NCBI RefSeq assembly: GCF_017991995.1
Contig: NZ_JAGOPN010000018.1
Span: forward strand, 1-64,000
Source of the DNA: Pseudacidovorax sp.
Lineage (GTDB): Bacteria > Pseudomonadota > Gammaproteobacteria > Burkholderiales > Burkholderiaceae_C
Reading direction: 5' to 3'
DNA: 64,000 nucleotides
The position numbers and the translations under genes were made by a program. This document shows positions 35,155 to 46,465 of the stretch, in pieces (the first letter of the stretch is position 1; every line of letters starts with the position of its first letter). The notes beneath the pieces were generated by a model, which saw only the letters and a program-made list of their open reading frames with translations, ran no database searches and was not told the origin of the DNA.

Positions 35155-36816
35155 TCACATGCGGAACACACCGAACTTGGGCTCCGGAATGGGCGCATGC
35201 CGCGCGGCGGCCAGGCCGAGCGCCAGCACGCGGCGGGTGTCGGCGGGGTCGATGATCCCGTCGTCCCACAGGCGCGCCGTGGCGTAGTAGGGATGGCCCT
35301 GGTCCTCGTACTGCTGGCGGATGGGCGCCTTGAACGCTTCTTCCTCGTCCTTGCTCCACTGACCGCCACGGGCCTCGATGCCGTCGCGCTTGACGGTGGC
35401 CAGCACGCTGGCCGCCTGCTCGCCGCCCATCACGCTGATGCGGGCGTTGGGCCACATCCAGAGGAAGCGCGGCGAGTACGCCCGGCCGCACATGCCGTAA
35501 TTGCCGGCCCCGAAGCTGCCGCCGATGATGATGGTGAACTTGGGCACGTTGACCGTCGCCACTGCCGTCACCATCTTGGCACCGTGGCGAGCGATGCCTT
35601 CGTTCTCGTACTTGCGGCCCACCATGAAGCCGGTGATGTTCTGCAGGAAGACCAGCGGGATCCTGCGCTGGCCGCACAGCTCGATGAAGTGCGCGCCCTT
35701 CTGTGCCGACTCCGAGAACAGGATGCCGTTGTTGGCCACGATGCCCACCGGCATGCCCTCGATGGCCGCGAAGCCGCAGACGAGGGTGGTGCCGAAGCGC
35801 GCCTTGAATTCGTGGAACTCGCTGCCGTCGACGATGCGGGCAATGATCTCGCGCACGTCGAAGGGTTTGCGGGTGTCGGTGGGGATGACGCCGTAGAGGT
35901 CTTCCGGCGGGAACGCTGGCTCTTCGAACGCCGGCCTTCCCCCACCCGTTCGGGCTGAGCCCGTCGAAGCCGGGGCCGGCACTTCGACGGGCTCAGTGCG
36001 AACGGACTGGGGAACATTCAGGTTCCTCACCGCCTCCCGCGCCAGCGCCAGCGCATGCAGGTCGTTCTGCGCCAGATGGTCCGCCACGCCCGACAGGCGG
36101 GTGTGGACGTCGCCACCGCCCAGGTCCTCGGCCGACACCACCTCGCCGGTGGCCGCCTTCACCAGCGGCGGGCCTCCCAGGAAGATGGTGCCCTGCTCCT
36201 TGACGATGATCGATTCGTCACTCATGGCCGGCACATAGGCGCCGCCCGCCGTGCACGAGCCCATGACCACCGCGATCTGCGCGATGCCGTCCGCGCTCAT
36301 GTTGGCCTGGTTGTAGAAGATGCGGCCGAAGTGATCGCGGTCGGGGAAGACCTCGTCCTGGTTGGGCAGGTTGGCACCGCCCGAGTCGACCAGGTAGATG
36401 CAGGGCAGCCGGTTCTGCGCCGCGATCTCCTGGGCACGCAGGTGCTTCTTGACCGTCATCGGATAGTAGGTGCCGCCCTTCACCGTGGCGTCGTTGCACA
36501 CCACCATGCAGTCCACGCCGCTCACACGGCCGATGCCGGCGATCAGGCCCGCGCCCGGCGCATCGCCGTTGTACATGGCGTGCGCGGCCAGCGGCGCGAT
36601 CTCCAGGAAGGGCGAGCCCGGGTCCAGCAGTTGCTGCACCCGGTCGCGCGGCAGCAGCTTGCCGCGGGCCGTGTGCTTGGCGCGCGCGGCCTCGCCGCCG
36701 CCCTGCTCCACCCGCGCGAACTGGGCGCGCAGGTCGTCCACCAGCGCGCGCATGGCGGCGGCGTTGGCCTGGAAGGCCTCGGATCTGGGATTGAGTTGGG
36801 AGACCAGTTTGCTCAT
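35155..36816 (-). CDS. liuB: Methylcrotonyl-CoA carboxylase beta subunit (carboxyltransferase)
   Basis: 553 residues. Both carboxyltransferase halves are clear: [39 protein letters not shown], then [19 protein letters not shown] and [19 protein letters not shown]. It transfers CO2 from biotin to 3-methylcrotonyl-CoA. The protein is some 18 residues longer than usual; the extra segment (about 271-291, VRTEPVEVP then STGSARTGG) is encoded by an inverted REP-like pair and lies in the linker between the two halves. It starts a transcript divergent from the CPA1 antiporter. Confidence 0.94.
   Translation of the reverse strand: MSKLVSQLNPRSEAFQANAAAMRALVDDLRAQFARVEQGGGEAARAKHTARGKLLPRDRVQQLLDPGSPFLEIAPLAAHAMYNGDAPGAGLIAGIGRVSGVDCMVVCNDATVKGGTYYPMTVKKHLRAQEIAAQNRLPCIYLVDSGGANLPNQDEVFPDRDHFGRIFYNQANMSADGIAQIAVVMGSCTAGGAYVPAMSDESIIVKEQGTIFLGGPPLVKAATGEVVSAEDLGGGDVHTRLSGVADHLAQNDLHALALAREAVRNLNVPQSVRTEPVEVPAPASTGSARTGGGRPAFEEPAFPPEDLYGVIPTDTRKPFDVREIIARIVDGSEFHEFKARFGTTLVCGFAAIEGMPVGIVANNGILFSESAQKGAHFIELCGQRRIPLVFLQNITGFMVGRKYENEGIARHGAKMVTAVATVNVPKFTIIIGGSFGAGNYGMCGRAYSPRFLWMWPNARISVMGGEQAASVLATVKRDGIEARGGQWSKDEEEAFKAPIRQQYEDQGHPYYATARLWDDGIIDPADTRRVLALGLAAARHAPIPEPKFGVFRM
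35946..36006. repeat. Inverted REP-like pair inside liuB
   Basis: CCGTTCGGGCTGAGCCCGTC begins the left arm (35946-35969) and CTTCGACGGGCTCAGTGCGA the right arm (35981-36006). They form a near-perfect palindrome around an 11-bp spacer. The same unit occurs in uvrA at 3848-3901. It is translated in frame and lies in the interdomain linker of the carboxyltransferase. Confidence 0.85.
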
Positions 36817-36872
36817 GAATGTCCTTGGAGCCTGACGCGCGGCCGCTCGCCGCGCGAAGATGATGCGAACCC

Positions 36873-38660
36873 TTGGCGGCGACGGACACTCCTAGCCCTG
36901 CGCCCCGCCTCATCCAAGAATCGCTCGAATTGCATACCGTCGAAACCGTCCTGCTGGTGCTGATGCTCGGCGCCCTCACCGGCATTGCCGCCCGCTACCT
37001 GCGTGCCATTCCGCTGCCGCTGATCCAGATCGCCCTGGGCGCCGCCCTGTCGTGGCCGCAGCAGGGCCTGCACATCGCCTTCGATCCGGAGCTGTTCCTG
37101 CTGCTGTTCATCCCGCCGCTGCTGTTCGCGGACGGCTGGCGCATTCCGAAGCGGGAGTTCTTCGCGCTGCACCGGCCCATCCTCAAGCTGGCCTTCGGCC
37201 TGGTGGCCTTCACCGTGTTCGGCCTGGGCTGGCTGGTGCACTGGATGATTCCGGAGATGCCGCTGCCCGTGGCCTTCGCCCTGGCCGCGGTGGTCTCGCC
37301 TACCGACGCCGTGGCCGTCTCGGCCATCACGCGGCGCCTCGGCATGCCGGCCAAGACCATGCATGTGCTGGAGGGCGAATCGCTGCTCAATGACGCCTCG
37401 GGCCTGGTGGCGCTCAAGTTCGCCGTGGCCGCCACGTTGACCGGCCTGTTCTCGTGGGCGCAGGTGACGCGCGAGTTCCTGTGGATCGCCCTGGGCGGCG
37501 TGGGCGCCGGCATGCTGCTGGGCTGGGGCTTCGCCCATGCCCGCGCCGCCGTCACCCGCCGGCTGGGCGACGTGGCGGCCACGCAGATGGTGCTGCTGCT
37601 GGTGCTGCTGCCCTTTGCGGCCTACATCGTGGGCGAACGCATCGGGGTCTCGGGCATCCTGGCCGCGGTGGCGGCCGGCATCGCCACCAACTTCGCCGAC
37701 CTGGAGCGCAGCGAGTTCATCGCCGAGCGCATGCAGGCCGAAGGCACCTGGACCATGATCGAGTCGGCCTTCAACGGCGCCATCTTCCTGCTGCTGGGGC
37801 TGCAGTTGCCCTCGATCCTGCGCACGGTGGATGAGAGCAAGCACCACGGCGCCTGGACGCTGGTGGGCTATGTGCTGGCGATCTCGGCCGCGTTGCTGGC
37901 GCTGCGCTGGGTGTGGCTGCAGTTGGCCATCCGCGGGGGCCTGCGCCGGGCGCACCGCGACGGCCGCATGCCAGAGGCCCCCTCCGGGCGGCTGACCCTG
38001 GCCATCACGCTGGCGGGCATCCGCGGCGCGGTGACGCTGGCCGGCGCGCTGTCCATCCCGCTGATGGTGGACGAGACCACGCCCTTTCCCTCGCGCGACC
38101 TGCTCGTCTTCCTGGCCACGGGCACCATCCTCGTGACGCTGCTGGTGGGCAGCATCGGCCTGCCGCTGGTGCTGCGCAAGCTGCCCCAGCCGGCCGAAGC
38201 GCCCGAGGTGCGCGAGGAACGCGAGGCCCGCATCGCCGCCTGCCATGCCGCCATCGCCAATCTCGTGCGCAGCCAGAAGGACCTGCACGATGTCGATGCC
38301 GACACGGCGGCCGAGCGCCAGGAGATGGTCGGCCGCATCACCCAGCAGTACCGGGTCCGGCTGGAGCTGCTGGATGACGCCAGCGCCACCGCCTCCACCC
38401 CGGAGACGCGTGCCGAGGAGGCCGAGGCGGTGCGGGCGCGCAAGCAGGGCTTCGTGCATGAACTGGAACTGCGCCTGGCCTGCCTGCAGGCCGAGCGGCA
38501 CGCGCTGTATGCCGAGCGCCAGTCGCATCGCATCAACGACGCCTCGCTGCGCGAACTGGTGGGCGAGCTGGACATGGCCGAGGTGGCGCTGCGCAAGCGC
38601 CTGCGCGCCGCACGTCAGGCCGCCGGGCTGGCGCCGCACGGCCCGGCCTCGCGCGACTGA
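36873..38660 (+). CDS. CPA1-family Na+/H+ antiporter
   Basis: About 595 residues: some 12 membrane helices to about residue 430, then a cytoplasmic helical tail with [23 protein letters not shown]1 motifs are [26 protein letters not shown] and [13 protein letters not shown], with the ND pair used for ion exchange. The tail resembles YjcE/NhaP-type proteins. No ATG fits: TTG 36873 or TTG 36930 ([10 protein letters not shown]) are candidates, and the second matches family N-termini better. It splits the liu genes into two minus-strand transcripts. Confidence 0.88.
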   Translation: MAATDTPSPAPRLIQESLELHTVETVLLVLMLGALTGIAARYLRAIPLPLIQIALGAALSWPQQGLHIAFDPELFLLLFIPPLLFADGWRIPKREFFALHRPILKLAFGLVAFTVFGLGWLVHWMIPEMPLPVAFALAAVVSPTDAVAVSAITRRLGMPAKTMHVLEGESLLNDASGLVALKFAVAATLTGLFSWAQVTREFLWIALGGVGAGMLLGWGFAHARAAVTRRLGDVAATQMVLLLVLLPFAAYIVGERIGVSGILAAVAAGIATNFADLERSEFIAERMQAEGTWTMIESAFNGAIFLLLGLQLPSILRTVDESKHHGAWTLVGYVLAISAALLALRWVWLQLAIRGGLRRAHRDGRMPEAPSGRLTLAITLAGIRGAVTLAGALSIPLMVDETTPFPSRDLLVFLATGTILVTLLVGSIGLPLVLRKLPQPAEAPEVREEREARIAACHAAIANLVRSQKDLHDVDADTAAERQEMVGRITQQYRVRLELLDDASATASTPETRAEEAEAVRARKQGFVHELELRLACLQAERHALYAERQSHRINDASLRELVGELDMAEVALRKRLRAARQAAGLAPHGPASRD

Positions 38661-38710
38661 CGCGCGGGGCGCGGTCGACGCACCGGCCATGCCTGCAGCC
38701 ACCGGCATGC

Positions 38711-40381
<1,671 letters not shown>

Positions 40382-40398
40382 TGCGGGTCTCCTTGTGT

Positions 40399-40518
40399 CT
40401 TTCTCCTTCCCCTCCGGGGGAAGGTTGGGATGGGGGCCTGCCTCGGCTGCAAGCGCAGCGCCACGGTCGAATGCCGCGGCCCCCACCCCTGCCCTCCCCC
40501 AGAGGGGGAGGGAGAAAA
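40399..40518. repeat. Second copy of the palindromic element found in uvrA
   Basis: The ends CTTTCTCCTTCCCCTCCGGG and CCCAGAGGGGGAGGGAGAAA match those at 4889-4995, as do the internal GGGATGGGGG and CCCCCACCCCTGCC blocks. The centre differs. This copy lies between the isovaleryl-CoA dehydrogenase stop and the acyl-CoA synthetase start, where it would form a strong hairpin in the message. Confidence 0.88.
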
Positions 40519-40520
40519 GG

Positions 40521-41702
40521 CTAGGCCGTCTCGGCGAACAGCTCGCGCCCGATCAGCATGCGGCGGACCTCGCTGGTGCCGGCGCCGATCTCGTAGAGCT
40601 TGGCGTCGCGCCACAGGCGCTCGACCGGGAAGTCCTTGGTGTAGCCCACGCCGCCCAGGGCCTGGATCGCCTCGCCGGCCATCCAGGTGGCCTTCTCGGC
40701 CGCGTACAGGATGGCGCCGGCCGCGTCCTTGCGGAAGGTGCGCGCATGGTCGGCCGTGTCGCAGGCGCGGCCCACGGCGTACACATAGGCCCGGCAGGCC
40801 TGCCAGGTGCTGTACATGTCGGCGACCTTGCCCTGCATCAGCTGGAACTCGCCGATGGCCTGGCCGAACTGCTGGCGCTCGTGCACGAAGGGCAGCACCG
40901 CGTCCATGCAGGCGGCCATGATGCCCAGCGGGCCGCCGGAGAGCACGGCGCGCTCGTAGTCCAGCCCGCTCATCAGCACCTTGGCGCCGTTGCCCTCGCC
41001 GCCCAGGATGTTCTCCTCGGGCACCTCGCAGTTGTCGAAGAAGAGCGGATAGGTGTTGCTGCCGCGCATGCCCAGCTTGTCGAGCTTGGTGCCGGCAGAA
41101 AAGCCCTTGAAGCCCTTCTCGACCAGGAAGGCCGTCATGCCGCGGGCCCCCATCTCGGGCTCGGTCTTGGCATAGATGACCAGCGTGTCGGCATCGCCGC
41201 CGTTGGTGATCCACATCTTGCTGCCGTTGAGGACGTAGTAGCCGTCCTTCTTGTCGGCACGCAGCTTCATGCTCACCACGTCGGAGCCGGCGTTGGGCTC
41301 GCTCATGGCCAGCGCGCCGACGTGCTCGCCGCTGACCAGCTTGGGCAGGTACTTCTTCTTCTGCGCCTCGCTGCCGTTGCGATGGATCTGGTTGACGCAC
41401 AGGTTGGAATGCGCGCCGTACGACAGGCCCACCGAGGCCGATGCGCGCGACACCTCTTCCATGGCGACGATGTGGGCCAGGTAGCCCAGCTCGGTGCCGC
41501 CGAATTCCTCTTTCACCGTCATGCCGTGCAGGCCGAGGCTGCCCAGCTTGGCCCACAGGTCGCGGGGGAAGAGGTTCTCGCGGTCGATGTCCGCGGCGCG
41601 GGGCGTGATCTCGTGGGCGCAGAAATCGGCGATGGCCTCGCGCAGGGCGTCGAGGGTGTCGCCCAGGCCGAAGTCCAGGCCGGGCAGGCGTTGTGCGGAC
41701 AT
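40521..41702 (-). CDS. liuA: Isovaleryl-CoA dehydrogenase
   Basis: 393 residues, acyl-CoA dehydrogenase family. Conserved parts are [20 protein letters not shown] (substrate/FAD region), [33 protein letters not shown] with the catalytic-type Glu of isovaleryl enzymes, and [20 protein letters not shown]. It oxidises isovaleryl-CoA to 3-methylcrotonyl-CoA, the entry step of the pathway encoded here. It is the first gene of its transcript, divergent from the AraC regulator. Confidence 0.95.
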   Translation of the reverse strand: MSAQRLPGLDFGLGDTLDALREAIADFCAHEITPRAADIDRENLFPRDLWAKLGSLGLHGMTVKEEFGGTELGYLAHIVAMEEVSRASASVGLSYGAHSNLCVNQIHRNGSEAQKKKYLPKLVSGEHVGALAMSEPNAGSDVVSMKLRADKKDGYYVLNGSKMWITNGGDADTLVIYAKTEPEMGARGMTAFLVEKGFKGFSAGTKLDKLGMRGSNTYPLFFDNCEVPEENILGGEGNGAKVLMSGLDYERAVLSGGPLGIMAACMDAVLPFVHERQQFGQAIGEFQLMQGKVADMYSTWQACRAYVYAVGRACDTADHARTFRKDAAGAILYAAEKATWMAGEAIQALGGVGYTKDFPVERLWRDAKLYEIGAGTSEVRRMLIGRELFAETA

Positions 41703-41820
41703 GCGTCGTCTCCGTGGAAGGTGTGCGAAAGCCCGGCCAGCTTACGCCCGGGGGATTCCCATTTGGCGACACAATGGTTGCAAATCCCGCCATCGACTGA
41801 TGCCTCGGGTTATCCACTAG

Positions 41821-42864
41821 ATGCCCTCACCCCGCTTCCTCAAACCCCAACGCGCGGCCACGCCGATGGCCTTCGTACGAGCCATCGTGCAGGGCTATGC
41901 CCGCTACGGCGTGGACCCCGGCGCGGCCCTGCGCGCGGCACAGATCACGCCGCGCGAACTGTGGCGGCCGGAGGCCCGCGTCACCGCGGCGCAGTTCGAG
42001 GCGCTCAACGAGCATGCGATGCAGGAGCTGGACGACGAAGCCCTGGGCTGGTTCAGCCGCCGCCTGCCCTGGGGCAGCCACGGCATGCTGTGCCGCGCCT
42101 CGATCACCGCGCCGGACCTGGGCGTGGCCATCAAGCGCTGGTGCCGTCACCACCGGCTGCTGGTGGACGACATCGCGCTGCGGCTGGAGGTGGAGGACGA
42201 GGTCGCCTCGGTGTGGATCGAGGAGCGGCGCCCCCTCGGCAGCTTCCGCGAGTTCTGCCTGGTCTCCAGCCTGCGCTTTCTGCATGGCTTTGCCAGTTGG
42301 GCCATCGACTCGCGGCTGTGGCTGCAGGAGGCGCACTTTCCTTTCGAGGCGCCGCCGCATGCCGACGCCTACGGGCTGATGTTCAGCGGTCGGATCCACT
42401 TCGGCGCGACGCAGGCGGGCTTTCGCTTCGACGCGCGCTACCTGGCGCTGCCGCTGCTGCGCGACGAGGCGGCCCTGCGCACCATGCTGCGCCGCGCCCT
42501 GCCGCTGACGGTGCTGCAGTACCGGCGCGACCGGCTGCTGGGCCAGCGCGTGCGCGAGACGCTGCGCACCCATGGCGCGCAGGCCGCGACCGCGGAGGGC
42601 CTGGCGGCGCTGCTGCACATCTCCAGCCGCACGCTGCACCGGCAGTTGCTGGCCGAAGAGCAGAGCCTGCAGGGCCTGAAGGACGAGGTGCGCCAGCAGC
42701 AGGCCATCGAACTGCTGCAGCGCACGACGCGGCCGGTCAAGCAGGTGGCGCTGGCGGTGGGCTTTCGCAACGAGAAGAGCTTTTCGCGCGCCTTCCGCGA
42801 ATGGACGGGGCAGAGCCCCGGCGCCTTTCGGGCCGCGGCGGCGCAGCAGAAACCGGAGGGCTGA
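41821..42864 (+). CDS. AraC-family regulator, likely of the leucine pathway
   Basis: 347 residues. The N-terminal domain (about 15-215, AFVRAIVQGYARYGVDPGAA) is of the arabinose-binding-like type found in OruR-like regulators. The C-terminal HTH pair includes TAEGLAALLHISSRTLHRQL and KQVALAVGFRNEKSFSRAF. Divergent from liuA with a 118-bp shared gap, so control of the liu genes is likely. A rough inverted TTTGGCGACA/TGGTTGCAAA at about 41761-41783 is a possible operator, but symmetry is weak. Confidence 0.88.
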   Translation: MPSPRFLKPQRAATPMAFVRAIVQGYARYGVDPGAALRAAQITPRELWRPEARVTAAQFEALNEHAMQELDDEALGWFSRRLPWGSHGMLCRASITAPDLGVAIKRWCRHHRLLVDDIALRLEVEDEVASVWIEERRPLGSFREFCLVSSLRFLHGFASWAIDSRLWLQEAHFPFEAPPHADAYGLMFSGRIHFGATQAGFRFDARYLALPLLRDEAALRTMLRRALPLTVLQYRRDRLLGQRVRETLRTHGAQAATAEGLAALLHISSRTLHRQLLAEEQSLQGLKDEVRQQQAIELLQRTTRPVKQVALAVGFRNEKSFSRAFREWTGQSPGAFRAAAAQQKPEG

Positions 42865-42950
42865 TGGGCAGTCCCTTCTCTGTCGTCACTGGCCTGGCCT
42901 GACCGCCTCGCGCATGACCGGGCCACCCATCGCTGAATGACGCCCGCGGC

Positions 42951-43877
42951 CTACTCGCCGGCAGGCGCCGCGTACACCAGCACCTTCAGCGCCCGGTCGG
43001 CCGACACATCCGCGAAGGCGGCCGGGTTGGCCACGCGCTCCACGAACCGCAGCGAAGGCGCCAGCTCGGCCATCTGGTCCTGCAGAAAGGCCACGCCCAG
43101 CTCCGGCGCATTGAGGCACAGCAGCGCATGGCCGCCCGGCGCCAGCAGATCGGTCAGGCGGCGCATCAGCCGCGCATAGTCCTTGGTCGCCACGAAGCTG
43201 CCCTTCTGGTAGCTGGGCGGATCGACCACCACCAGCTCGTAGGGCCCGCCGCGCGTGACCTTGCCCCAGGTCTTGAAGAGGTCGTGGGGCAGAAAGCTGG
43301 CGCCGCCTTCCACGCCGTTGAGCCGGTGGTTCTGCTGGCCGATGGCGATGGCGCCGGCGCTCATGTCCACGTTGACCACGTGGCCCGCGCCGGCCTGCAG
43401 CGCCACAACCGAGAAGGCGCAGGTGTAGGCGAAGAGGTTGAGCACCGCCGAGCCCGGCCGCGCGGCCACGTGCGCGCGCACCCAGCGCCGGCCCCCGGCC
43501 ATGTCGAGGAAGAGGCCGTGGTTCTGGCCGCGCAGCACATGCACGCGGTAGCGGGCGCCGTCCTCGGTCACCACATGCGGGTCGGGCACTGCGCCGGCCA
43601 TCAGGCGCGTTTCGCTGCGCCCCTCGTGCCGGCACTGGTAGACCCAGTTCAGCGGCTCGCCGGGCGCCACCTCGGCCCATCGCGCCTGCAGGGCCTCACC
43701 GATGCGGGCCAGGTCCTCATCGGCCAGCGGCTTGAAGCTGGTGAGCACGAAGACCGGGGGATAGGCGTCGAGCACCAGGTGCTCGCAGCCGGCGTGAAGG
43801 CCACCACGGCCGTGGAAGATCCGCCGCGCGTCAGGGGCGGGCGCTAGGGAATGGATGGCGTCGAGAAGGGCTTGCAT
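42951..43877 (-). CDS. Class I SAM-dependent methyltransferase (RlmI/RlmK-like)
   Basis: 308 residues. SAM-binding motif I is VLNLFAYTCAFSVVALQAGA, the acidic strand end is VVNVDMS, and motif IV is VVVDPPSYQKGSF, as in rRNA large-subunit methyltransferases. It lacks a clear N-terminal PUA domain. An rRNA or related target is likely but not certain. It is convergent with the AraC gene, and its neighbours suggest no partner. Confidence 0.85.
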   Translation of the reverse strand: MQALLDAIHSLAPAPDARRIFHGRGGLHAGCEHLVLDAYPPVFVLTSFKPLADEDLARIGEALQARWAEVAPGEPLNWVYQCRHEGRSETRLMAGAVPDPHVVTEDGARYRVHVLRGQNHGLFLDMAGGRRWVRAHVAARPGSAVLNLFAYTCAFSVVALQAGAGHVVNVDMSAGAIAIGQQNHRLNGVEGGASFLPHDLFKTWGKVTRGGPYELVVVDPPSYQKGSFVATKDYARLMRRLTDLLAPGGHALLCLNAPELGVAFLQDQMAELAPSLRFVERVANPAAFADVSADRALKVLVYAAPAGE

Positions 43878-43922
43878 GAGCCGGCGAGGTTGCCACGAAA
43901 ACCTCGCCGCCTTGCCCAGGCC

Positions 43923-44909
43923 TCAGGCGGCGCCGGTCGCGCCCAGCGATGCGGGAACGGGCGGCGCCGCCTCGACCGCCCCGCCATCGCCCACGTCGGC
44001 GGCCGCCCAGGCCGACAGGCCACCTTCCAGCACGCGCACCCGCGGCAGCCCTGCCGCCATCAGTACCCGTGCCGCCGCGATGGCCGATGCATCGGCCGGG
44101 CAGTCGCAGAACACCACCAGGTCGCGGCCATCGGCCAAGGGGCCGAGCGCATGCGGAAGCTCGGCCAGCGCAAAGCCCACCGCGCCCGGGATGGCCCGCG
44201 GGTCGATCGCCCGCACCTGATCGCCACGCACGTCGAGCACCGTCGGCGCGCGCCCCTGCGCCAGCGCCGTGCGCAGGGCGTCGACGCTGATCGTCACGAT
44301 GTCGTCGGCGCGGCGTGCCATCCGGCGCTGGTGGTAGCGCCAGAGCACGAAGGCCACCAGCAGCACACCGCCCACCACGGTGGCGGCCAGCCCGATGTTG
44401 GCCAGCACGGCCAGCACATCGCGGATGGCGGCGTGGAACACGGCACCCAGCAACAGGTAGCCCAGCGTCCAGACCAGGGCGCCGGCCGTCTCGAAGGCCA
44501 GGAAGCGCGCATTCGACATGCCCAGCGCGCCAGCCATGGGCGGCGCCACCACCGAGACGCCGGGCACGTACTTGGCCGCGATCAGCGACAGCCCACCCCA
44601 CCGGCCGAGGATCGCTTCGCTGCGCGACACGCAGGTGTCGGCCGAGAGCGAGACGCGACACAGCAGCCGCATCACGGCATAGCCCCAGCGCCGTCCGGCC
44701 AGGAACCAGGCGCCGTCGCCCAGGATGTTGCCCAGCAGCGAGGCGAGGACGATGGCCACGGCATTCAGCGCCGAGCCGCCCATCGCCAGGCCACCCGCCA
44801 CCACCAGAAACGGCACGGCCGGGACCGGCGCGCCGAGCCGGGCGGCCAGCGTCACCACCAGAACCACGGCGGGGCCCTGGGTGGCGAGCAGCGAGATGAG
44901 GTCGTTCAT
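43923..44909 (-). CDS. DedA-family membrane protein fused to a rhodanese domain
   Basis: 328 residues. Residues 1-195 are DedA-like: GAPVPAVPFLVVAGGLA, GNILGDGAWFLAGRRWG, KYVPGVSVVAPPMAG, then a last helix near 172-190. Residues about 206-303 form a rhodanese domain (TVLDVRG, VVFCDCPADAS with Cys268, LEGGLSAW). DedA proteins are lipid flippase-like; the fusion puts a sulfurtransferase-like domain on the cytoplasmic side. The gene starts 11 bp after the DUF3047 gene and is probably co-transcribed. Confidence 0.88.
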   Translation of the reverse strand: MNDLISLLATQGPAVVLVVTLAARLGAPVPAVPFLVVAGGLAMGGSALNAVAIVLASLLGNILGDGAWFLAGRRWGYAVMRLLCRVSLSADTCVSRSEAILGRWGGLSLIAAKYVPGVSVVAPPMAGALGMSNARFLAFETAGALVWTLGYLLLGAVFHAAIRDVLAVLANIGLAATVVGGVLLVAFVLWRYHQRRMARRADDIVTISVDALRTALAQGRAPTVLDVRGDQVRAIDPRAIPGAVGFALAELPHALGPLADGRDLVVFCDCPADASAIAAARVLMAAGLPRVRVLEGGLSAWAAADVGDGGAVEAAPPVPASLGATGAA

Positions 44910-44919
44910 GGCAGCCCCC

Positions 44920-45741
44920 CTATTCGGCCATGCCACTGGCCGTGGGCCGCGCTTCGGCGCGCACGCCGGCGGGGCCCACGAGGCTCAGGTCGGAGAAGTA
45001 GGCCAGGCCGTGGCCGTGCGTGTTGTCGGCATCGGCCGAGACGACCACCGCCGCCACGCCGGGCGTGGCGCCCTGTGCCTCGGTGCCGAAGGCGCGGCGG
45101 TAGTCGGCCAGCAGGTTGCGGCGCTCGCTCACCCAGGTGCCGGGCTGCGCGGCGGGGCCGGATTCGAGCACCACCATGTGCATACGGTTGGTGAAGGCGT
45201 TGACCAGCATCTGGCCCTTGGCCTCCTTGCCGTCCCAGACGTAGCACAAGGCCTCGCTGGGCACGTCCTCGCCCGAGACGCTGCGCGCCACACCCAGGCG
45301 CGTGCGCTCCAGCAGCGGCAGCCGGTCGGTCGGAAAGTCGAAGAAGACGCAGAGCTTGGCCGCGCCATCGTCACCCGTGCGGGTGCGCAGGTCGGCGCCA
45401 TCGACGAACTGGTCGACGCGCCAGCGCCAGCTGAGCACCGTCGACTCGTTCAGCGGTAACTGCACGCGGTGCGACAGCAGGCCATAGGAATCGTTGGCCT
45501 CGACCTTGAGCACGCGGCGCCCGTCTTCCGAGACGACGTCGAAGTGGGTGGGCGTCTTGTTGGGCAGCGTGCTGAAGTGCCAGGGTGCGGGCGGGACCGC
45601 ACCGGCCGCGGCCGAGAAAGGCGTCAGCGCATTCGGCTCCTGTGCCTGCACGAGCGGCGCAGCAAGCGCCAGGGCCAGCCCGGCACCGGCCAGCGGGCCA
45701 GCGCCACGGCGAGCAGAGACGAAAACGGAAGCGATGTGCAT
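44920..45741 (-). CDS. DUF3047 exported protein
   Basis: 273 residues with a signal peptide (GLALALAAPLVQAQ, cleavage near residue 34). The mature part is beta-rich: PTHFDVVSEDGRRVLKVEA, LSWRWRVDQFVDGADLRTR, CVFFDFPTDRLP, CYVWDGKEAKGQ, matching DUF3047. Periplasmic, function unknown. It precedes the DedA-rhodanese gene on the same strand. The 335 bp upstream (45742-46076) hold only possible regulatory sequence, including a GGCGCG/CGCGCC hairpin near 46045. Confidence 0.85.
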   Translation of the reverse strand: MHIASVFVSARRGAGPLAGAGLALALAAPLVQAQEPNALTPFSAAAGAVPPAPWHFSTLPNKTPTHFDVVSEDGRRVLKVEANDSYGLLSHRVQLPLNESTVLSWRWRVDQFVDGADLRTRTGDDGAAKLCVFFDFPTDRLPLLERTRLGVARSVSGEDVPSEALCYVWDGKEAKGQMLVNAFTNRMHMVVLESGPAAQPGTWVSERRNLLADYRRAFGTEAQGATPGVAAVVVSADADNTHGHGLAYFSDLSLVGPAGVRAEARPTASGMAE

Positions 45742-46076
45742 GGACGGGCCCCGGGGTGACGCCTCGCGCTCGGATGGCAACGAGACGGCATGGAACCGGT
45801 CGCGCGCGGGCAGCCGAAAGTGTGCCGCAGGGCCACCCACAGATAAATCCCGCAAAAGGAATTACTTTGTCTCCCGCATGGGGACAATCCAACGCCGGCG
45901 CGCACACCGCCGGGGCGCGCGGCACATGCACGCACCCGAAGGTGACGTCCTCGCCAGCGCCATGCGGCTTGGACACTGGCCCGATCCTCCGACTCGCCTC
46001 GCTGGACCCGGCGTGTCGGAACTGGCAGGCCCCCTTCAGCGGCGCGTACGACGCGCCGAAGGCTCAGACATGCCTA

Positions 46077-46283
46077 TCAGGCATGCGACGGCTCGCCCTC
46101 GCGCAGAGCCGTCTTCAGCGCCCGCGTTCCGCTGGCCAGCGCGGCCTCGTAGCTGTCCGCGGGCGACTCGCACTCGCGCACGGTGCGCCGGGGCTGCCCC
46201 TGCGCATCCGTCTGCTGGAGCTTCCACACGAAGGCGCCGGGTTGCGGCTCCTCCACGATGAGTTGAAGAGGTGGATGGTTCAT
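46077..46283 (-). CDS. Small hypothetical protein (68 residues)
   Basis: MNHPPLQLIVEEPQPGAFVW then KLQQTDAQGQPRRTV and YEAALASGTRALKTALREGE. No signal peptide or membrane segment. The even, soluble composition and the absence of stops suggest a real gene, and the beta-strand then helix pattern looks like a small folded domain. I do not recognise a named family. It is divergent from the PhoX-like gene. Confidence 0.62.
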   Translation of the reverse strand: MNHPPLQLIVEEPQPGAFVWKLQQTDAQGQPRRTVRECESPADSYEAALASGTRALKTALREGEPSHA

Positions 46284-46465
46284 GTCCGCGATGGTGGACC
46301 TGTTGCTGTGCCCCGGCTGTAGTCGCAGGCCTACGGGCTGCCATCCAGAGGGAACGGTGCGATGGCTGCCGCCAAGCTGACCATGCGAGTCAGCTTCCGG
46401 TCACTCCGCTTTCATGGCCGGGAACCAGACTCCGCCGCGAGCGAGGAGCTCAGGAATCACCCCAC

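Noticed and set aside
29967-36816. Propionyl- or acetyl-CoA carboxylase instead of methylcrotonyl-CoA carboxylase
   Set aside because: Neighbouring isovaleryl-CoA dehydrogenase, hydratase and HMG-CoA lyase fit the leucine pathway better. Substrate still not proven.
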